Below are positions 23,056 to 33,560 of a stretch of 64,000 bases of DNA, in pieces (the stretch's first letter is position 1; the number at the start of each line of letters is the position of its first letter). Where the stretch lies: positions 1 to 64,000 of the forward strand of contig JBDOQK010000028.1 of the NCBI GenBank assembly GCA_040437565.1, in the 5' to 3' direction. The notes under the pieces are model-generated. The model searched no databases, was not told where the DNA came from, and saw only the letters and a list, made by a program, of their open reading frames with translations. This stretch comes from Albugo candida. Lineage: Eukaryota; Oomycota; Peronosporomycetes; Albuginales. Position numbers and translations under genes: made by a program.

Positions 23056-24869
23056 TAGTTCCGCTTGAACAAAACGTCAAGTACATCCTGGGTGACCGGT
23101 GTCCGTTCGTCCATTGCTTTCCCGAATGCTACAACGTATTCTTACAAGGAAATATCGGCTAGTTAATTAGTAAGAAGAATACTTGCTGGTGTACTGATTG
23201 ACACAGCGGGATAGGAACGTCGTCATATCAACAGTGACTCTCGCAACTTTCTTCAGAGTACATTGATTTCTCATCAATGACATTTTAGAGTTGACTGCAA
23301 GTTGAGGTGCCCACAGTTGTAAGTTAACAGACATTCCAGCATACGGTGAGACATGCACACAATTCATTAGTATGAATGATTGAGCATATTTCCGTAACAC
23401 GTACGCAGTACGAGTATCACTACATGAGAGTAGAATTTTACTTATGCTTGCTGACACGGCGACGAAGCTCTGTCTCTGGAGTCGACGTAGGAAGGTCATT
23501 TGAGCTGCTTGAAAAATAAGCTGAGGCTACAAAATCGCGCCTGGTTCTCTATCGCGGACGACAACTCGATCAGCCAAATTTGCAGTCATAAGGTATTCAT
23601 TCTCGCAACGCAAAGGGTACCACAACACATTCTCTCGCTTCAAACAAGAGTGTTAGCTCATATTACTTGATTTTTCTCGGCAGGTTTGCCAAGCGCAAAG
23701 CTCTATTGAGGCATTGTAATACAGAAATGATAATTAGAATATCAAATGGACACGACTCGTGGTATCACGTGCATGATAGCCTCGCCTATTTGTGCTGCCC
23801 ACAAATCACCAAGGCTTTTAGATCTACACAGCGTTAAAGCAGTATCCGACAAAGAAAAAAACATGAGCGAGGCTTTTCTTCCGTTTACGATCGTTCTTTC
23901 AGAGGAAGCCTTNNNNNNNNNNNNNNNNNNNNNNNNNNNNNNNNNNNNNNNNNNNNNNNNNNNNNNNNNNNNNNNNNNNNNNNNNNNNNNNNNNNNNNNN
24001 NNNNNNNNNNNNTAGTTCCGCTTGAACAAAACGTCAAGTACATCCTGGGTGACCGGTGTCCGTTCGTCCATTGCTTTCCCGAATGCTACAACGTATTCTT
24101 ACAAGGAAATATCGGCTAGTTAATTAGTAAGAAGAATACTTGCTGGTGTACTGATTGACACAGCGGGATAGGAACGTCGTCATATCAACAGTGACTCTCG
24201 CAACTTTCTTCAGAGTACATTGATTTCTCATCAATGACATTTTAGAGTTGACTGCAAGTTGAGGTGCCCACAGTTGTAAGTTAACAGACATTCCAGCATA
24301 CGGTGAGACATGCACACAATTCATTAGTATGAATGATTGAGCATATTTCCGTAACACGTACGCAGTACGAGTATCACTACATGAGAGTAGAATTTTACTT
24401 ATGCTTGCTGACACGGCGACGAAGCTCTGTCTCTGGAGTCGACGTAGGAAGGTCATTTGAGCTGCTTGAAAAATAAGCTGAGGCTACAAAATCGCGCCTG
24501 GTTCTCTATCGCGGACGACAACTCGATCAGCCAAATTTGCAGTCATAAGGTATTCATTCTCGCAACGCAAAGGGTACCACAACACATTCTCTCGCTTCAA
24601 ACAAGAGTGTTAGCTCATATTACTTGATTTTTCTCGGCAGGTTTGCCAAGCGCAAAGCTCTATTGAGGCATTGTAATACAGAAATGATAATTAGAATATC
24701 AAATGGACACGACTCGTGGTATCACGTGCATGATAGCCTCGCCTATTTGTGCTGCCCACAAATCACCAAGGCTTTTAGATCTACACAGCGTTAAAGCAGT
24801 ATCCGACAAAGAAAAAAACATGAGCGAGGCTTTTCTTCCGTTTACGATCGTTCTTTCAGAGGAAGCCTT
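23056..24869. repeat. Assembly overlap around N gap 23913-24012
   Basis: 23056-23912 and 24013-24869 are identical as far as read (857 bp) and flank a 100-N gap. Both carry the same 110-codon minus-strand frame and the same plus-strand start of a 133-codon ORF. Confidence 0.9.
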
Positions 24870-25328
24870 GATCACAGCTGTAAATACCAGCTTTGATTAC
24901 ACTTACAAAACATCGTGCTTGGCGAAGAGTAGCTCGTTTCTCACAATTTTGCGCTTGCGTGAAAGTCTATCCTTCACAAAATGCTGCCAGTCATATCGTC
25001 TTCTAAGTAGCCATTGGGATCAATTTCACATTGCCTTGCACAATTTTGCGCGCGTTATCTTCATATTGTCATGGACGAACCTCAAGAAACGATTGAAATA
25101 TTGAACAAAAGCATTATATCTATGCATATACTAATAAATCTGCCAGCGTTCTATTGATGAAACCTCCCCACAAAACGGAATATTACTCCGATTCTGTTTC
25201 CATCCTACTGCAACGCGAAAAGTTTCTCCAAATTTGAGCAGCTCAATAGCACTTTTGCATCGGCATTATTGGACAAAATTGAGAATTTGTAGTCTTCTAT
25301 AAAATTGGACTACTCCGTCGAGCTTCCA

Positions 25329-26531
25329 TCATTGTTCCGACTCGTTCAAAATCGCGAGAATCGATCCACGATTCGAAGTTCTTTTCGAAATGAACGTATT
25401 TAGCTGGCCTGCTTGTACGCTTGATACTGGATGAGCATCCCAATGAGAATTGTCTTCTACTTGACCAAAGAAATTACGGAACTGATTCTTGTTTCTGGAC
25501 ATATCATTCCTCTGATGACTTAAATCAAACGATTGGGAATTTGACGATGATCGATGATTGAGATTATCAGAGAGATTACTGTTTGATTGCAGAGTATCTC
25601 TTGAATCCGATGATGGTACCATATATTTCGACTTGAACGCTTTCGATTTTCCTCTTGCTTGGTTTGAGGAAGATCTGACTCTTGCGTCTGCTTGAGCTTT
25701 CCGACTTTTCGAATTAGGATTTTCAATTACCAAGCTCAGTTCTTTTCGCAATTTTTGGGCTCGTGCATGGATTCGGTTCCGATTTATGTTTATAGGATTC
25801 CCAGCCAGAGCTTCCAAAGTTGTAATTTTGTTTATTATACTCCGAATTCGTCGATGGGGCCATCGAACTAAGCCATTTTTCCGACAGATTTTCTTCATCA
25901 AAGTGATACAAACTCCCAGTTCTTTGGCAACAACCGTCATCGGCTTGTTGAAATATGGTCGAAGCTCATTCAGTGTGAATTCTTTCACATTTAGGTCTGC
26001 GACTTTTATCATATGATTGGCATCTTCCATTTCATGACACGAAGCTCCCATTACCCTCGTTACTTGATGGTAACTTTTTCGTTCAGGATATATAATTTGG
26101 CTAGGAGGAGTGTGTGTGGGCACGGACATCCAACCTGACACAACTTTGGGTTCAAGATTTGTGCCTGCACACATATCCTCTTGCCCTTTGAGTATAATTC
26201 TCTGGGAATGCAGAGACGATAGTATTGCTTGACGCTCTCCGCTATCCATGTTGCGCGTATTACACCTTGCACTATTGTCCCACTGGTCATACTGGCACAT
26301 TCTCTTATGCTCCAAATGTATACATGAAAATACGCAATCTACTTCACTTGAATGGCTCGATAGTTGAGATATGGTGGACGGAGTGCTGTTACCTTCATAT
26401 AGACTTGGCTTGCTTTCCAGGTTGGGGTTTGTTCGCATGGGGAATGGTGATCGGCAACTGATTTTGATATTGTGACTACGCGTCATTCGTTTATGGTGCT
26501 CGTAAGGATTATTGCCATTGGATTGTATCAT
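25329..26531 (-). CDS. RWP-RK domain transcription factor
   Basis: 400 residues, single exon. The RWP-RK DNA-binding domain lies near residues 181-230: L-N-E-L-R-P-Y-F-N-K-P, then A-K-E-L-G-V-C-I-T-L-M-K-K-I-C-R-K-N-G and the signature R-W-P-H-R-R-I-R-S. The family signature is R-W-P-x-R-K; here the K is R, a common exchange. Both flanks are low in hydrophobic residues, Ser/Asn/Gln-rich and probably disordered; a basic stretch (A-R-A-Q-K-L-R-K) follows the domain. RWP-RK proteins regulate nitrogen response and development in plants and are expanded in oomycetes. It stands alone, with over 900 bp on its upstream side. Target genes cannot be told from the sequence. Confidence 0.88.
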   Translation of the reverse strand: MIQSNGNNPYEHHKRMTRSHNIKISCRSPFPMRTNPNLESKPSLYEGNSTPSTISQLSSHSSEVDCVFSCIHLEHKRMCQYDQWDNSARCNTRNMDSGERQAILSSLHSQRIILKGQEDMCAGTNLEPKVVSGWMSVPTHTPPSQIIYPERKSYHQVTRVMGASCHEMEDANHMIKVADLNVKEFTLNELRPYFNKPMTVVAKELGVCITLMKKICRKNGLVRWPHRRIRSIINKITTLEALAGNPININRNRIHARAQKLRKELSLVIENPNSKSRKAQADARVRSSSNQARGKSKAFKSKYMVPSSDSRDTLQSNSNLSDNLNHRSSSNSQSFDLSHQRNDMSRNKNQFRNFFGQVEDNSHWDAHPVSSVQAGQLNTFISKRTSNRGSILAILNESEQ

Positions 26532-27486
26532 ACCGTTGGCCCTGTTGCATGTACAGCGCTTTTAGTCCAATCTAGTAAATGAATTTTTGGCTCGCAACTG
26601 TCCCTACACAAAACATTTTGGAAGTTGGTAAATTTCAAACAAGCTGGCGAATGAAGAGACTAAAATATCAAAGTGGTCTATCATGGAATGGAAACTGCCA
26701 TGAACCCACCGAAATAAAAGTGCACCGATCCAACATTACCTACTTTTGACAAACGAGCCGACAATAATTTTTGTATCGAATTGGAAGGTTCGCTTTTGCT
26801 CTGTAACCATTAATAAAGGGTCTTACTCTCNNNNNNNNNNNNNNNNNNNNNNNNNNNNNNNNNNNNNNNNNNNNNNNNNNNNNNNNNNNNNNNNNNNNNN
26901 NNNNNNNNNNNNNNNNNNNNNNNNNNNNNNCTGTAACCATTAATAAAGGGTCTTACTCTCTATAAGGGATAAGAGCTATTCGGTATACATATCTAGCCAA
27001 TCATAGGAAGTAGTCAAAACGCTAAAGCTTTTTTGAAAGCGGAACAGACGCTATGAACGGACAATAGTATGACGTTTTCAGGATGATCGCAGTGATTTTT
27101 CGTGGTTTGAAACGGAGCGGACGTACGCCACAAGAGCAATTATTGAGAAAGCATAGTAGATTTTATCATTATATCGCACAATGGTGATTTTAAATGTGTA
27201 TGTAAAACGGTAGCGAAATATGAGATGCAAATTTAGAGATGTTTGTGTGCCGCGCTGGATCGCCTTCTATATCACATCCTTTGCCACCTTCTTAAGATGA
27301 TCGACTGATCGTGTGTAATCGAAGGAAACATACTGAATCTGGACTGACTCGAATCGTGATGTACCGTGATGACTTTATTATAGCTTTTATCGGCTCGTTG
27401 AATGCTGATCTTATCAGTATTAATTCCCTATAGGAGACCCATTCCAAATTGTAAAGGCTGGAACATAGTCACATTCTCAAATCAAA
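26532..27486. other. Intergenic region with a gap
   Basis: No gene seen. The 30 bp ctgtaaccattaataaaggg... at 26801-26830 recur at 26931-26960 directly across the N gap 26831-26930, another unmerged contig overlap. The stretch 27100-27480 precedes the secreted protein and probably holds its promoter. Confidence 0.5.
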
Positions 27487-28227
27487 ATGCGAAAACTTAT
27501 CTGTCAGACGCTCTTCATGTATTTATCCATCGATGCACATGATGTGAGCGTTTGCAAAGACGCAACATACTTCATTTCAGACGATCGTGGTGATATTTGC
27601 GCCGGTTCTGGATCCCAACCATCGGGAAAAGCGTGTCCCGTGAAACACGATATTGCGGTGGAGAGCTGCCGCGTGGAATTGGCGACTTACAAGATAGATT
27701 CTTCTACATGTGTTGCGAAAGAGGACGCAGTATGTGACATTGTCGGGAACAATACGTGGGGATGTATTTTTCCGTCCATTGGATGTAACAAAACGAAACC
27801 TGTTGCGGAATGCCCGGCCTGGACTCTGACGGGAACGGATTGGATCAACCCAAATTTTACAAAGTCTATCAAGGAGTTGCCTCAAGTCATCCCTGATGAA
27901 CTTACTCAGGAGAACTGGTTCACGCAAGAGACACCCGCTTCGGACCTTACCAGTGGATGTGAAAATATCAGAATACCTGCTGCGACACCTCGGCCAACAA
28001 AAAGTATTTCAAACAAGCAAACGGACGATCCTACGTCTATATCTACCATGTCTTCCCCAGTAAAGGAAAAGATCAGCAGAACGAGCACGGTTATCATCAC
28101 CATTGCCGTTGCTGCAGCTGCGATAGCTGCTACTGTCGGTGTTGCCGCTTTGGTGCGCTATCATTTGGCCCGGGAAACAGCTCTCGAGAATGCCTATCGA
28201 ATGGACCTTGTCTTGACACCAAGATGA
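27487..28227 (+). CDS. Secreted or surface Cys-rich protein with one membrane segment
   Basis: 246 residues, one exon. A hydrophobic start (residues 1-17) acts as signal peptide; the ectodomain (18-160) has ten cysteines, including C-K-D-A, G-K-A-C, V-E-S-C, T-C-V, C-D-I, W-G-C and E-C-P-A-W, spaced as in a disulphide-rich module. A Thr/Ser/Pro-rich stalk follows (about 165-200, likely O-glycosylated), then a membrane segment rich in Ala/Ile/Val near 202-222 (T-V-I-I-T-I-A-V-A-A-A-A-I-A-A) and a short basic-acidic tail. Such architecture fits a cell-surface protein. The family is not recognised. No RxLR or CHxC motif is seen. It is followed 300 bp later by RPL31. Confidence 0.65.
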   Translation: MRKLICQTLFMYLSIDAHDVSVCKDATYFISDDRGDICAGSGSQPSGKACPVKHDIAVESCRVELATYKIDSSTCVAKEDAVCDIVGNNTWGCIFPSIGCNKTKPVAECPAWTLTGTDWINPNFTKSIKELPQVIPDELTQENWFTQETPASDLTSGCENIRIPAATPRPTKSISNKQTDDPTSISTMSSPVKEKISRTSTVIITIAVAAAAIAATVGVAALVRYHLARETALENAYRMDLVLTPR

Positions 28228-28529
28228 GGAATGATGCACGCCGCAAGTTTTTTTTTCTTTTCCAGTAGATAATCATGAAGCAGTAAGAGGAAGCGAAAAA
28301 TTGAGTCGAACTTTTCACAAATACAAAATTCATGATTTAAATTGTTGATTTTCGACCAATCGGTCAAGATAAGGCGATCTTGTATTCATTAATTACCTAT
28401 CATGTGTGATATAAGGTATCACTACCATATAAGTGGCTATAAACGTTTCGTCTGATTGATTGGTTAAAATCAAGCGTTGGTGGAGATCTCGCCGCAGCCT
28501 TCTTCTGCATCTGCATATACACGTTCGAA

Positions 28530-28957
28530 ATGGTCAAAGAAACAAAGACGCGCAGCACCAAACGCTCCCCAGATGTTGTCGCACGGGATTACACAATCAA
28601 TATGCACAAACGTCTTCATGGAGTGTATGTACTTCCACATTCATTGCCTTTTAGCGACTTGTACGCTAACCCAAATTCACTTCCATTAGAACCTTCAAGT
28701 GTAAGGCTCCTCGAGCGATTCGGGAGATCAAGATATTTGCACAAAAGGCGATGAAGACTTGCGATGTCCGTGTTGATCCCAGATTGAACAAGTTTCTCTG
28801 GTCGCAAGGAATCAAAAGCGTTCCAAGACGTGTTCGAATTCGACTTTCTCGTAAGCGTAACGATGACGAAGATGCCAAGGAAAAGCTGTACACACTTGTC
28901 GAGCACGTTCAAGTCGCATCAGTGAAAGGATTACAAACAGAGACTGTTGACGAATAA
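28530..28957 (+). CDS. RPL31: Ribosomal protein L31e (60S)
   Basis: Exon 1 28530-28624 and exon 2 28690-28957 are joined by a 65-bp intron (GTATGT...TTAG), giving 120 residues, normal for the family. The protein reads [34 protein letters not shown] and ends T-V-D-E, all L31e signatures. Position F-K-C-K replaces the common F-K-K-R, a mild change. It is a structural protein of the large cytosolic ribosomal subunit near the exit tunnel. The start codon follows a purine-rich leader. Convergent with the Yippee gene (29104), 146 bp away. Confidence 0.95.
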
Positions 28958-29103
28958 AGACAAGTTGGGGAGAAATATAAACAAACGTGACCGAGATACC
29001 ACTTCTTTTACCATTCCAATGAAAATTATAACGCTATCATTGCTATGCTGAGCCTCACAGCACATATGCACAGCTTACTTGCCCATCTTGTAGCTATACA
29101 TCC

Positions 29104-29593
29104 TCATCCGAACATTTTGGCAAGCTCGAGGATATATTTGCCTTCCTTGTACTTTTGGCTTTCTTCTTGCGCCTCTTCCTAGCATCACGAGATGAAAGCT
29201 CGGATTACGTGAATAGGAAGACTTGCACCTACATATCTCCATCCCACAGGATTCCAGCAACTCTTGCAAAATATGTCAACGACAACATGCACTCCTGTCA
29301 TAAGCACCCGTTCTTCCGGGTGTCCAGAGACAATATTCACGCTACTTGCTCAAAGAGTTGGATGACTTCCTGGAGCGTAAATCGCAACATGAAACGTACG
29401 CTAAGTCGAAAAGATATGCTTTCCCACTTCGACCTTGAAAATTCTACAAGATCGAATGGCATCACGCTTGCTTATTGAGGTGTTTGATTTTCACCTTCGA
29501 TATTATTGCGTCTCTGGTGGACAAGTGCGTGCTGCATTTTCGACATTCAAATACTCGAGGTCCATCGAGATACAATTTGAACACACGTCCCAT
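29104..29593 (-). CDS. Yippee-like zinc-binding protein, four exons
   Basis: This gene is hidden by introns. Exons are 29593-29495, 29443-29400, 29341-29233 and 29178-29104; all three introns (51, 58 and 54 bp) are GT-AG and the joined frame is 108 residues, the usual Yippee length. It starts M-G-R-V-F-K-L-Y-L-D-G. The zinc ligands are Cys17 and Cys20 (C-R-K-C) and Cys73 and Cys76 (C-K-S-C), the diagnostic C-x2-C...C-x2-C with the expected spacing. Y-L-F-D-L-A, E-E-R-V-L-M-T-G-V-H, V-G-W-R-Y and S-Q-K-Y-K-E-G-K are also family landmarks. Yippee proteins are small nuclear/centrosomal proteins with a Mis18-like fold; their exact role in oomycetes is unknown. The upstream side meets an N gap at 29656-29755. 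Confidence 0.9.
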
Positions 29594-29843
29594 ATTCAAG
29601 TGGCAGAATACTCTACTCCAGGTTGAAGCTTTATTCGAATCGCCGACCATCACCTNNNNNNNNNNNNNNNNNNNNNNNNNNNNNNNNNNNNNNNNNNNNN
29701 NNNNNNNNNNNNNNNNNNNNNNNNNNNNNNNNNNNNNNNNNNNNNNNNNNNNNNNCCTCGAAATATTAGTCTATTAGTCGTCGTATAGTTTGATAACCTT
29801 TCATTCGTGTTACCAAGACCTCGTGCCTCTTGAGACTCGCAGC

Positions 29844-31198
29844 ATGCGCGTGTGTCGTAAAGTGTTGCGTCTTTTATGCGCGTCATTCCTTTTTGTTGGT
29901 CTTCTCTACCTGTATACTGGCTTCCGTCTTCTTCTTATAGCTGAGTTCTATTCCATTGCAGCAGTGCTCATATCAATTGGAGGTTTGCTGCTTTTGAGTG
30001 CATTATTGGGCTGCCAAAATGCACCCACAGATCGAACAAAGCTCCTCATCATCTCGTTCACTATTGACTTTATCCTCTTTGCATGCATCTACCTAACCAG
30101 TTTCTTGCTCGCATCATACGGAAAAATGCTGCAAATTTGGATGCAGCATCATTGGGCGACGCTCGGGCGTTTGCGTCAGCATGAATGCTGTCAGGCCTTT
30201 CCAATGGCGGTGGCTCACGTCGATATACATCGTAAATTGATTTCATGGATAGGTTTCTGCTCATTGGGAATCATTTTATCAAAGATGTATTGCATTGTGC
30301 GAGTTGTATCATTGCCGATTGTTGTCAAATATGTGCTCACCAAAATGCATGCAATATTTGCCGGACTCGGAATAAGTAAGAATTTTGTAATCGGAGTATG
30401 GATATCACTCACTCACTTTGCAGTTGTGTTGATCTTTGGTTTTTCGGTTCGAGAGCGAATTTCTTCGACGCATCGACACAGCTGGATAGGTCTGCACATT
30501 GCTATTTTGTGACATCATTCTTATACGATGGACGTTGTCCTTGCTAGTGATTCTTTTCGTATTGGTCGGAATCCTATTGGCAATATCATCTGTTGTTGGT
30601 TTCATGGGATCACGTTCCAAAAGTAGAACACTCCTCCTCCTGGTACATAACGACATGGTCCCAATTGTGTCGAGCTAATCTTTCTCAATAAGTATGCGAT
30701 CGCCATGATCGCGTGTTTTGTAGCGTTGATGACAGGTACAGGAGGAGCGTTGACATTTATTGCGCATGCCCGACAATCGGATTACAAAGATTCCGGAACG
30801 ATAGCCTGTGATCTCGGTTTATTTCAGTGTACCAATTGTACGAGCACGAACGTTTGTTTGGGAGTTGCTACCACCGAAAATGGGACCAATGTGCCTTGTA
30901 CAAGCGCAGATATGTCTCGAGAAAGCTGTCAGCTACACAAAACCGTGCTTCTATATCCTGAAAATAGCGTAAGAGAGACTCGTATCATCCCTTCACAGAC
31001 TCATTTTTCTTGACGCAGATTGCATCGTGCTCCTTGTGTCCAGAATGGTCTGCGCAACAAGTACATGAGGTCATCAACTACGCTTTTATAACAGTGAGCG
31101 CGTATGGAACGTTAGGGAGTCTGTATATCGGTATAGGCTTCTTCGGTGCTTGCGTTTTGCGAAAAAGCTTGGCAGGATATCAGACTGATTCCGTATAG
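29844..31198 (+). CDS. Double tetraspanin-like membrane protein
   Basis: Four exons (29844-30489, 30548-30642, 30693-30968, 31019-31198; introns 58, 50 and 50 bp, all GT-AG) join into 398 residues. The pattern is membrane segments 1-4 (about residues 10-30, 35-58, 65-92 and 130-155), with a Cys pair (E-C-C) in the loop before segment 4, then a further four segments in the second half (Val/Leu-rich near 200-222, 225-245, 255-275 and the last near 370-390). The second large loop is Cys-rich (C-D-L-G-L-F-Q-C-T-N-C, C-S-L-C-P-E-W-S), like the second extracellular loop of tetraspanins. A second ATG lies at 29790, 18 codons upstream. An in-frame 48-bp intron near 30371-30418 is also possible. A fused pair of tetraspanins is unusual. 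Surface membrane location is likely. Confidence 0.65.
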
Positions 31199-31283
31199 CG
31201 CTTGTAATGCTCGAACCAATCCGATACGTTCATTACGTGTCTTTTGTTCAATCACTGCTTCTTCGTTCCACTTTGTGTGCCAA

Positions 31284-33359
31284 ATGGCCAATTCGTTGCC
31301 TAGCGGCTGGTTTGAGAGCGGTCATAGCGCAATCGTCTTGTACGTTAAAGATTTCCGTGATCCATTTGCCCGTCGTAAAAAGTTTCGCTTTAAACCTTGG
31401 GCAAGCATAAAAGATATTAAAAATCAGCTACAAATTGTGTGGAATGTGCCCGCGAATGCACAGAAAATATTCCACAATGGAAGAGAGCTGAAAAACTCTC
31501 ACAATCTGCAGCAATGCGGCATCTATCAGGATCATGCAGTCTTGGAATTTGTTGCTCGTCGGCCGGAAAATATATCGCAAAATCTAATTACAAAAGCAGA
31601 TATCAGGGAGCATGGAAATTGTCGCAACGGTATGAAGGCTTGGAATCACGACTCGTCTCAGCAAGACCGGCGTGAACGACCGACGAGTACATCGAATGGA
31701 ATACCAATGGTGGAAGCTCCTCGTAACAAATTGATAAATAGTGCTGAAAGCTCATTGCTGAAAAGTTTCCAGATGCCATCTATCAATATTCAGCCATATG
31801 GAGCTCATCTTCTTCCTATTTCTCTTCTCAAAATCTTGCACAAGGTTGGAGACTAATCAATCCCTCGTTTGTTTGCTCACTTTGATCACTCGATCAGGTC
31901 CTACAAGCGCTCGCGCTCGGACTTGCACCAGAGCTTGCAATGGATGGTACAGGAGGAACGTATTTTTTCAAAGACGTATTTCATCGCAATACATGCTGCT
32001 TTAAACCGAAAGACGAAGAGCCTTTTGGACCCAATAACCCTCGTGGACTCGTAGGACAGCTTGGGCAAAGTGGTCTCCGAAAAGGGATCTTGTCCGGTGA
32101 AGCCTGTGAGCGAGAGCTTGCCGCCTATCTACTCGACAAGGTACTCTTTCATTGTCTCATCCATATGCCAAGACTTACTTTGGATGTAGAATCACTTTTC
32201 AGGCGTTCCTGCGACCTCTTTAGTAGAGGCTCGACACCCTGTTTTCAAATATAATGATACAGCACGTCTTCATTTCAAGATTGGATCGTTTCAAGAATTT
32301 GTAAAACACGACGATGTTGTTAGTGACGTATCCCCATCCCAATTCTCTCCGCACGAGGTTCATAAAATTGTGGTTCTTGACATGCGATTACTTAATACTG
32401 ATCGTAATGACGCCAACATTTTGGTCCGACGTAAACGAATGACTCAAAGCGAGGATCAATTGTCAGGTCAACGACCCGTTCAGAAATGTAGCTCCGCTTC
32501 ATCGAACCGAGTAACAGAATATGAGCTTGTTCCAATTGATCACGGCTATTGCTTACCTCAATATCTCGAAGTTGCGTGGTGCGATTGGTGCTGGTATCAA
32601 TGGCCCCAGCTGCGGGTACCTTTGAGTGAAGAAGATCGTACTTATATTCTATCGCTCGATCCCAGCAAAGATATGGAGATGATTTCTCAGAAAATTCCAC
32701 TTCGAGCAGTTTGTCGTCGTAATTTCTTAATTGCTTCGATGGTTGTTCAAAAAGGCGTTCGAGGTCGAGTATCGTTATATGAGATTGCTCGTCTGATGTG
32801 TCGAGAAGATTTGGAAACTCTTTCGGATTTGGAAAAGCTATGTCTGCATTCCTTTGAGCAATTGCTCGCGGCTCGAGATGCTAGACGAGATCGCCGTGCG
32901 GATATGCTTCGATTAGAAACATCTGTCCCAGGTCTCATGAGCATGCCTCCACGTCGGTCTTCACTAAGCAATGGACTTCAGTCTCCTCCTGGATTCTGGG
33001 CCAGCCAAAAACCAACGCACTTTTTCGGTGAACATTCAATGACCCAGGAGCTCGACAGACATTCCAGCAAGCATTCCAGCCAAGTGTTCGATCCGAGTGA
33101 TCCCAGTACTGGAACAAAGGACGATGAGAATGCATTAGGAGGCAAGACAATGCACACGACGTTCAATTCGACAGATTACGAGAGATATCATACGAAAATA
33201 TGCGATTCTTACGATGTGAGTGAAGAATTTGATGCAATGAATAACATTTTGGATGGAAACACTAATGATGAAAAGTTATTCTTATCAATTTTGAGCAAGT
33301 CACTGGACGAAGCTTATGATCTGATCAAGAGCAATAGCACGAATCTGAGCAGCTACTGA
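31284..33359 (+). CDS. PI4-kinase gamma-like protein with N-terminal ubiquitin-like domain
   Basis: Exons 31284-31844, 31898-32140 and 32190-33359 (introns 53 and 49 bp) join into about 657 residues. Residues 10-95 resemble a ubiquitin-like domain (I-V-L-Y-V-K-D ... [10 protein letters not shown]-x-x-C-G-I-Y). The kinase part begins with [11 protein letters not shown] near 204, [22 protein letters not shown], the catalytic-like [12 protein letters not shown], and P-I-D-H-G-Y-C-L-P. This matches plant PI4K gamma, which is built as ubiquitin-like + PI3/4-kinase. The family's lipid kinase activity is disputed; some members are protein kinases. A Ser-rich, acidic tail of about 150 residues ends the protein. 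The ATG chosen is the first with a good ubiquitin-fold start; an earlier in-frame Met lies at 31146. Confidence 0.85.
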
Positions 33360-33560
33360 CTGGATGTTCGATCCATTAGAATAAACTTAGAATAAAGGGC
33401 GAGCTCAGGTAAACTGCACCAATAATTTGTCCCGTTGCAAGACTTTGTGTTGGAGAGAATAATGCAATGATAGGGAATACATAGGCTTAATTTAATGCAA
33501 TAAATGGCGATTTTGTGTCCTGCTAGGACTTTGAGCTGACTCGAATCCTGTTGATAAAAT

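Larger units (their letters stand above)
22250..25100 (-). other. Unresolved minus-strand gene, partly doubled by assembly overlaps
   Basis: Several protein-like minus-strand frames follow one another: 24880-24690 (acidic/basic, with S-K-S-L-G-D-L-W-A-A-Q-I-G), a segment near 24600-24520 (E-N-V-L-W-Y-P-L-R-C-E-N), then 24456-24124 (110 codons, begins M-T-F-L-R-R-L-Q-R), and 22546-22307 with one clear membrane segment. An in-frame TAG just before the 110-codon frame (tttttgtag-like end) looks like a 3' splice site, so this is probably one intron-rich gene. I do not recognise the family. Copies at 23167-23912 are the same DNA as 24124-24869, not paralogues. Confidence 0.35.

Noticed and set aside
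23167-24456. Two copies of a 110-codon ORF as tandem paralogues
   Set aside because: They are identical and lie in the overlapping flanks of an N gap, so they represent one locus.
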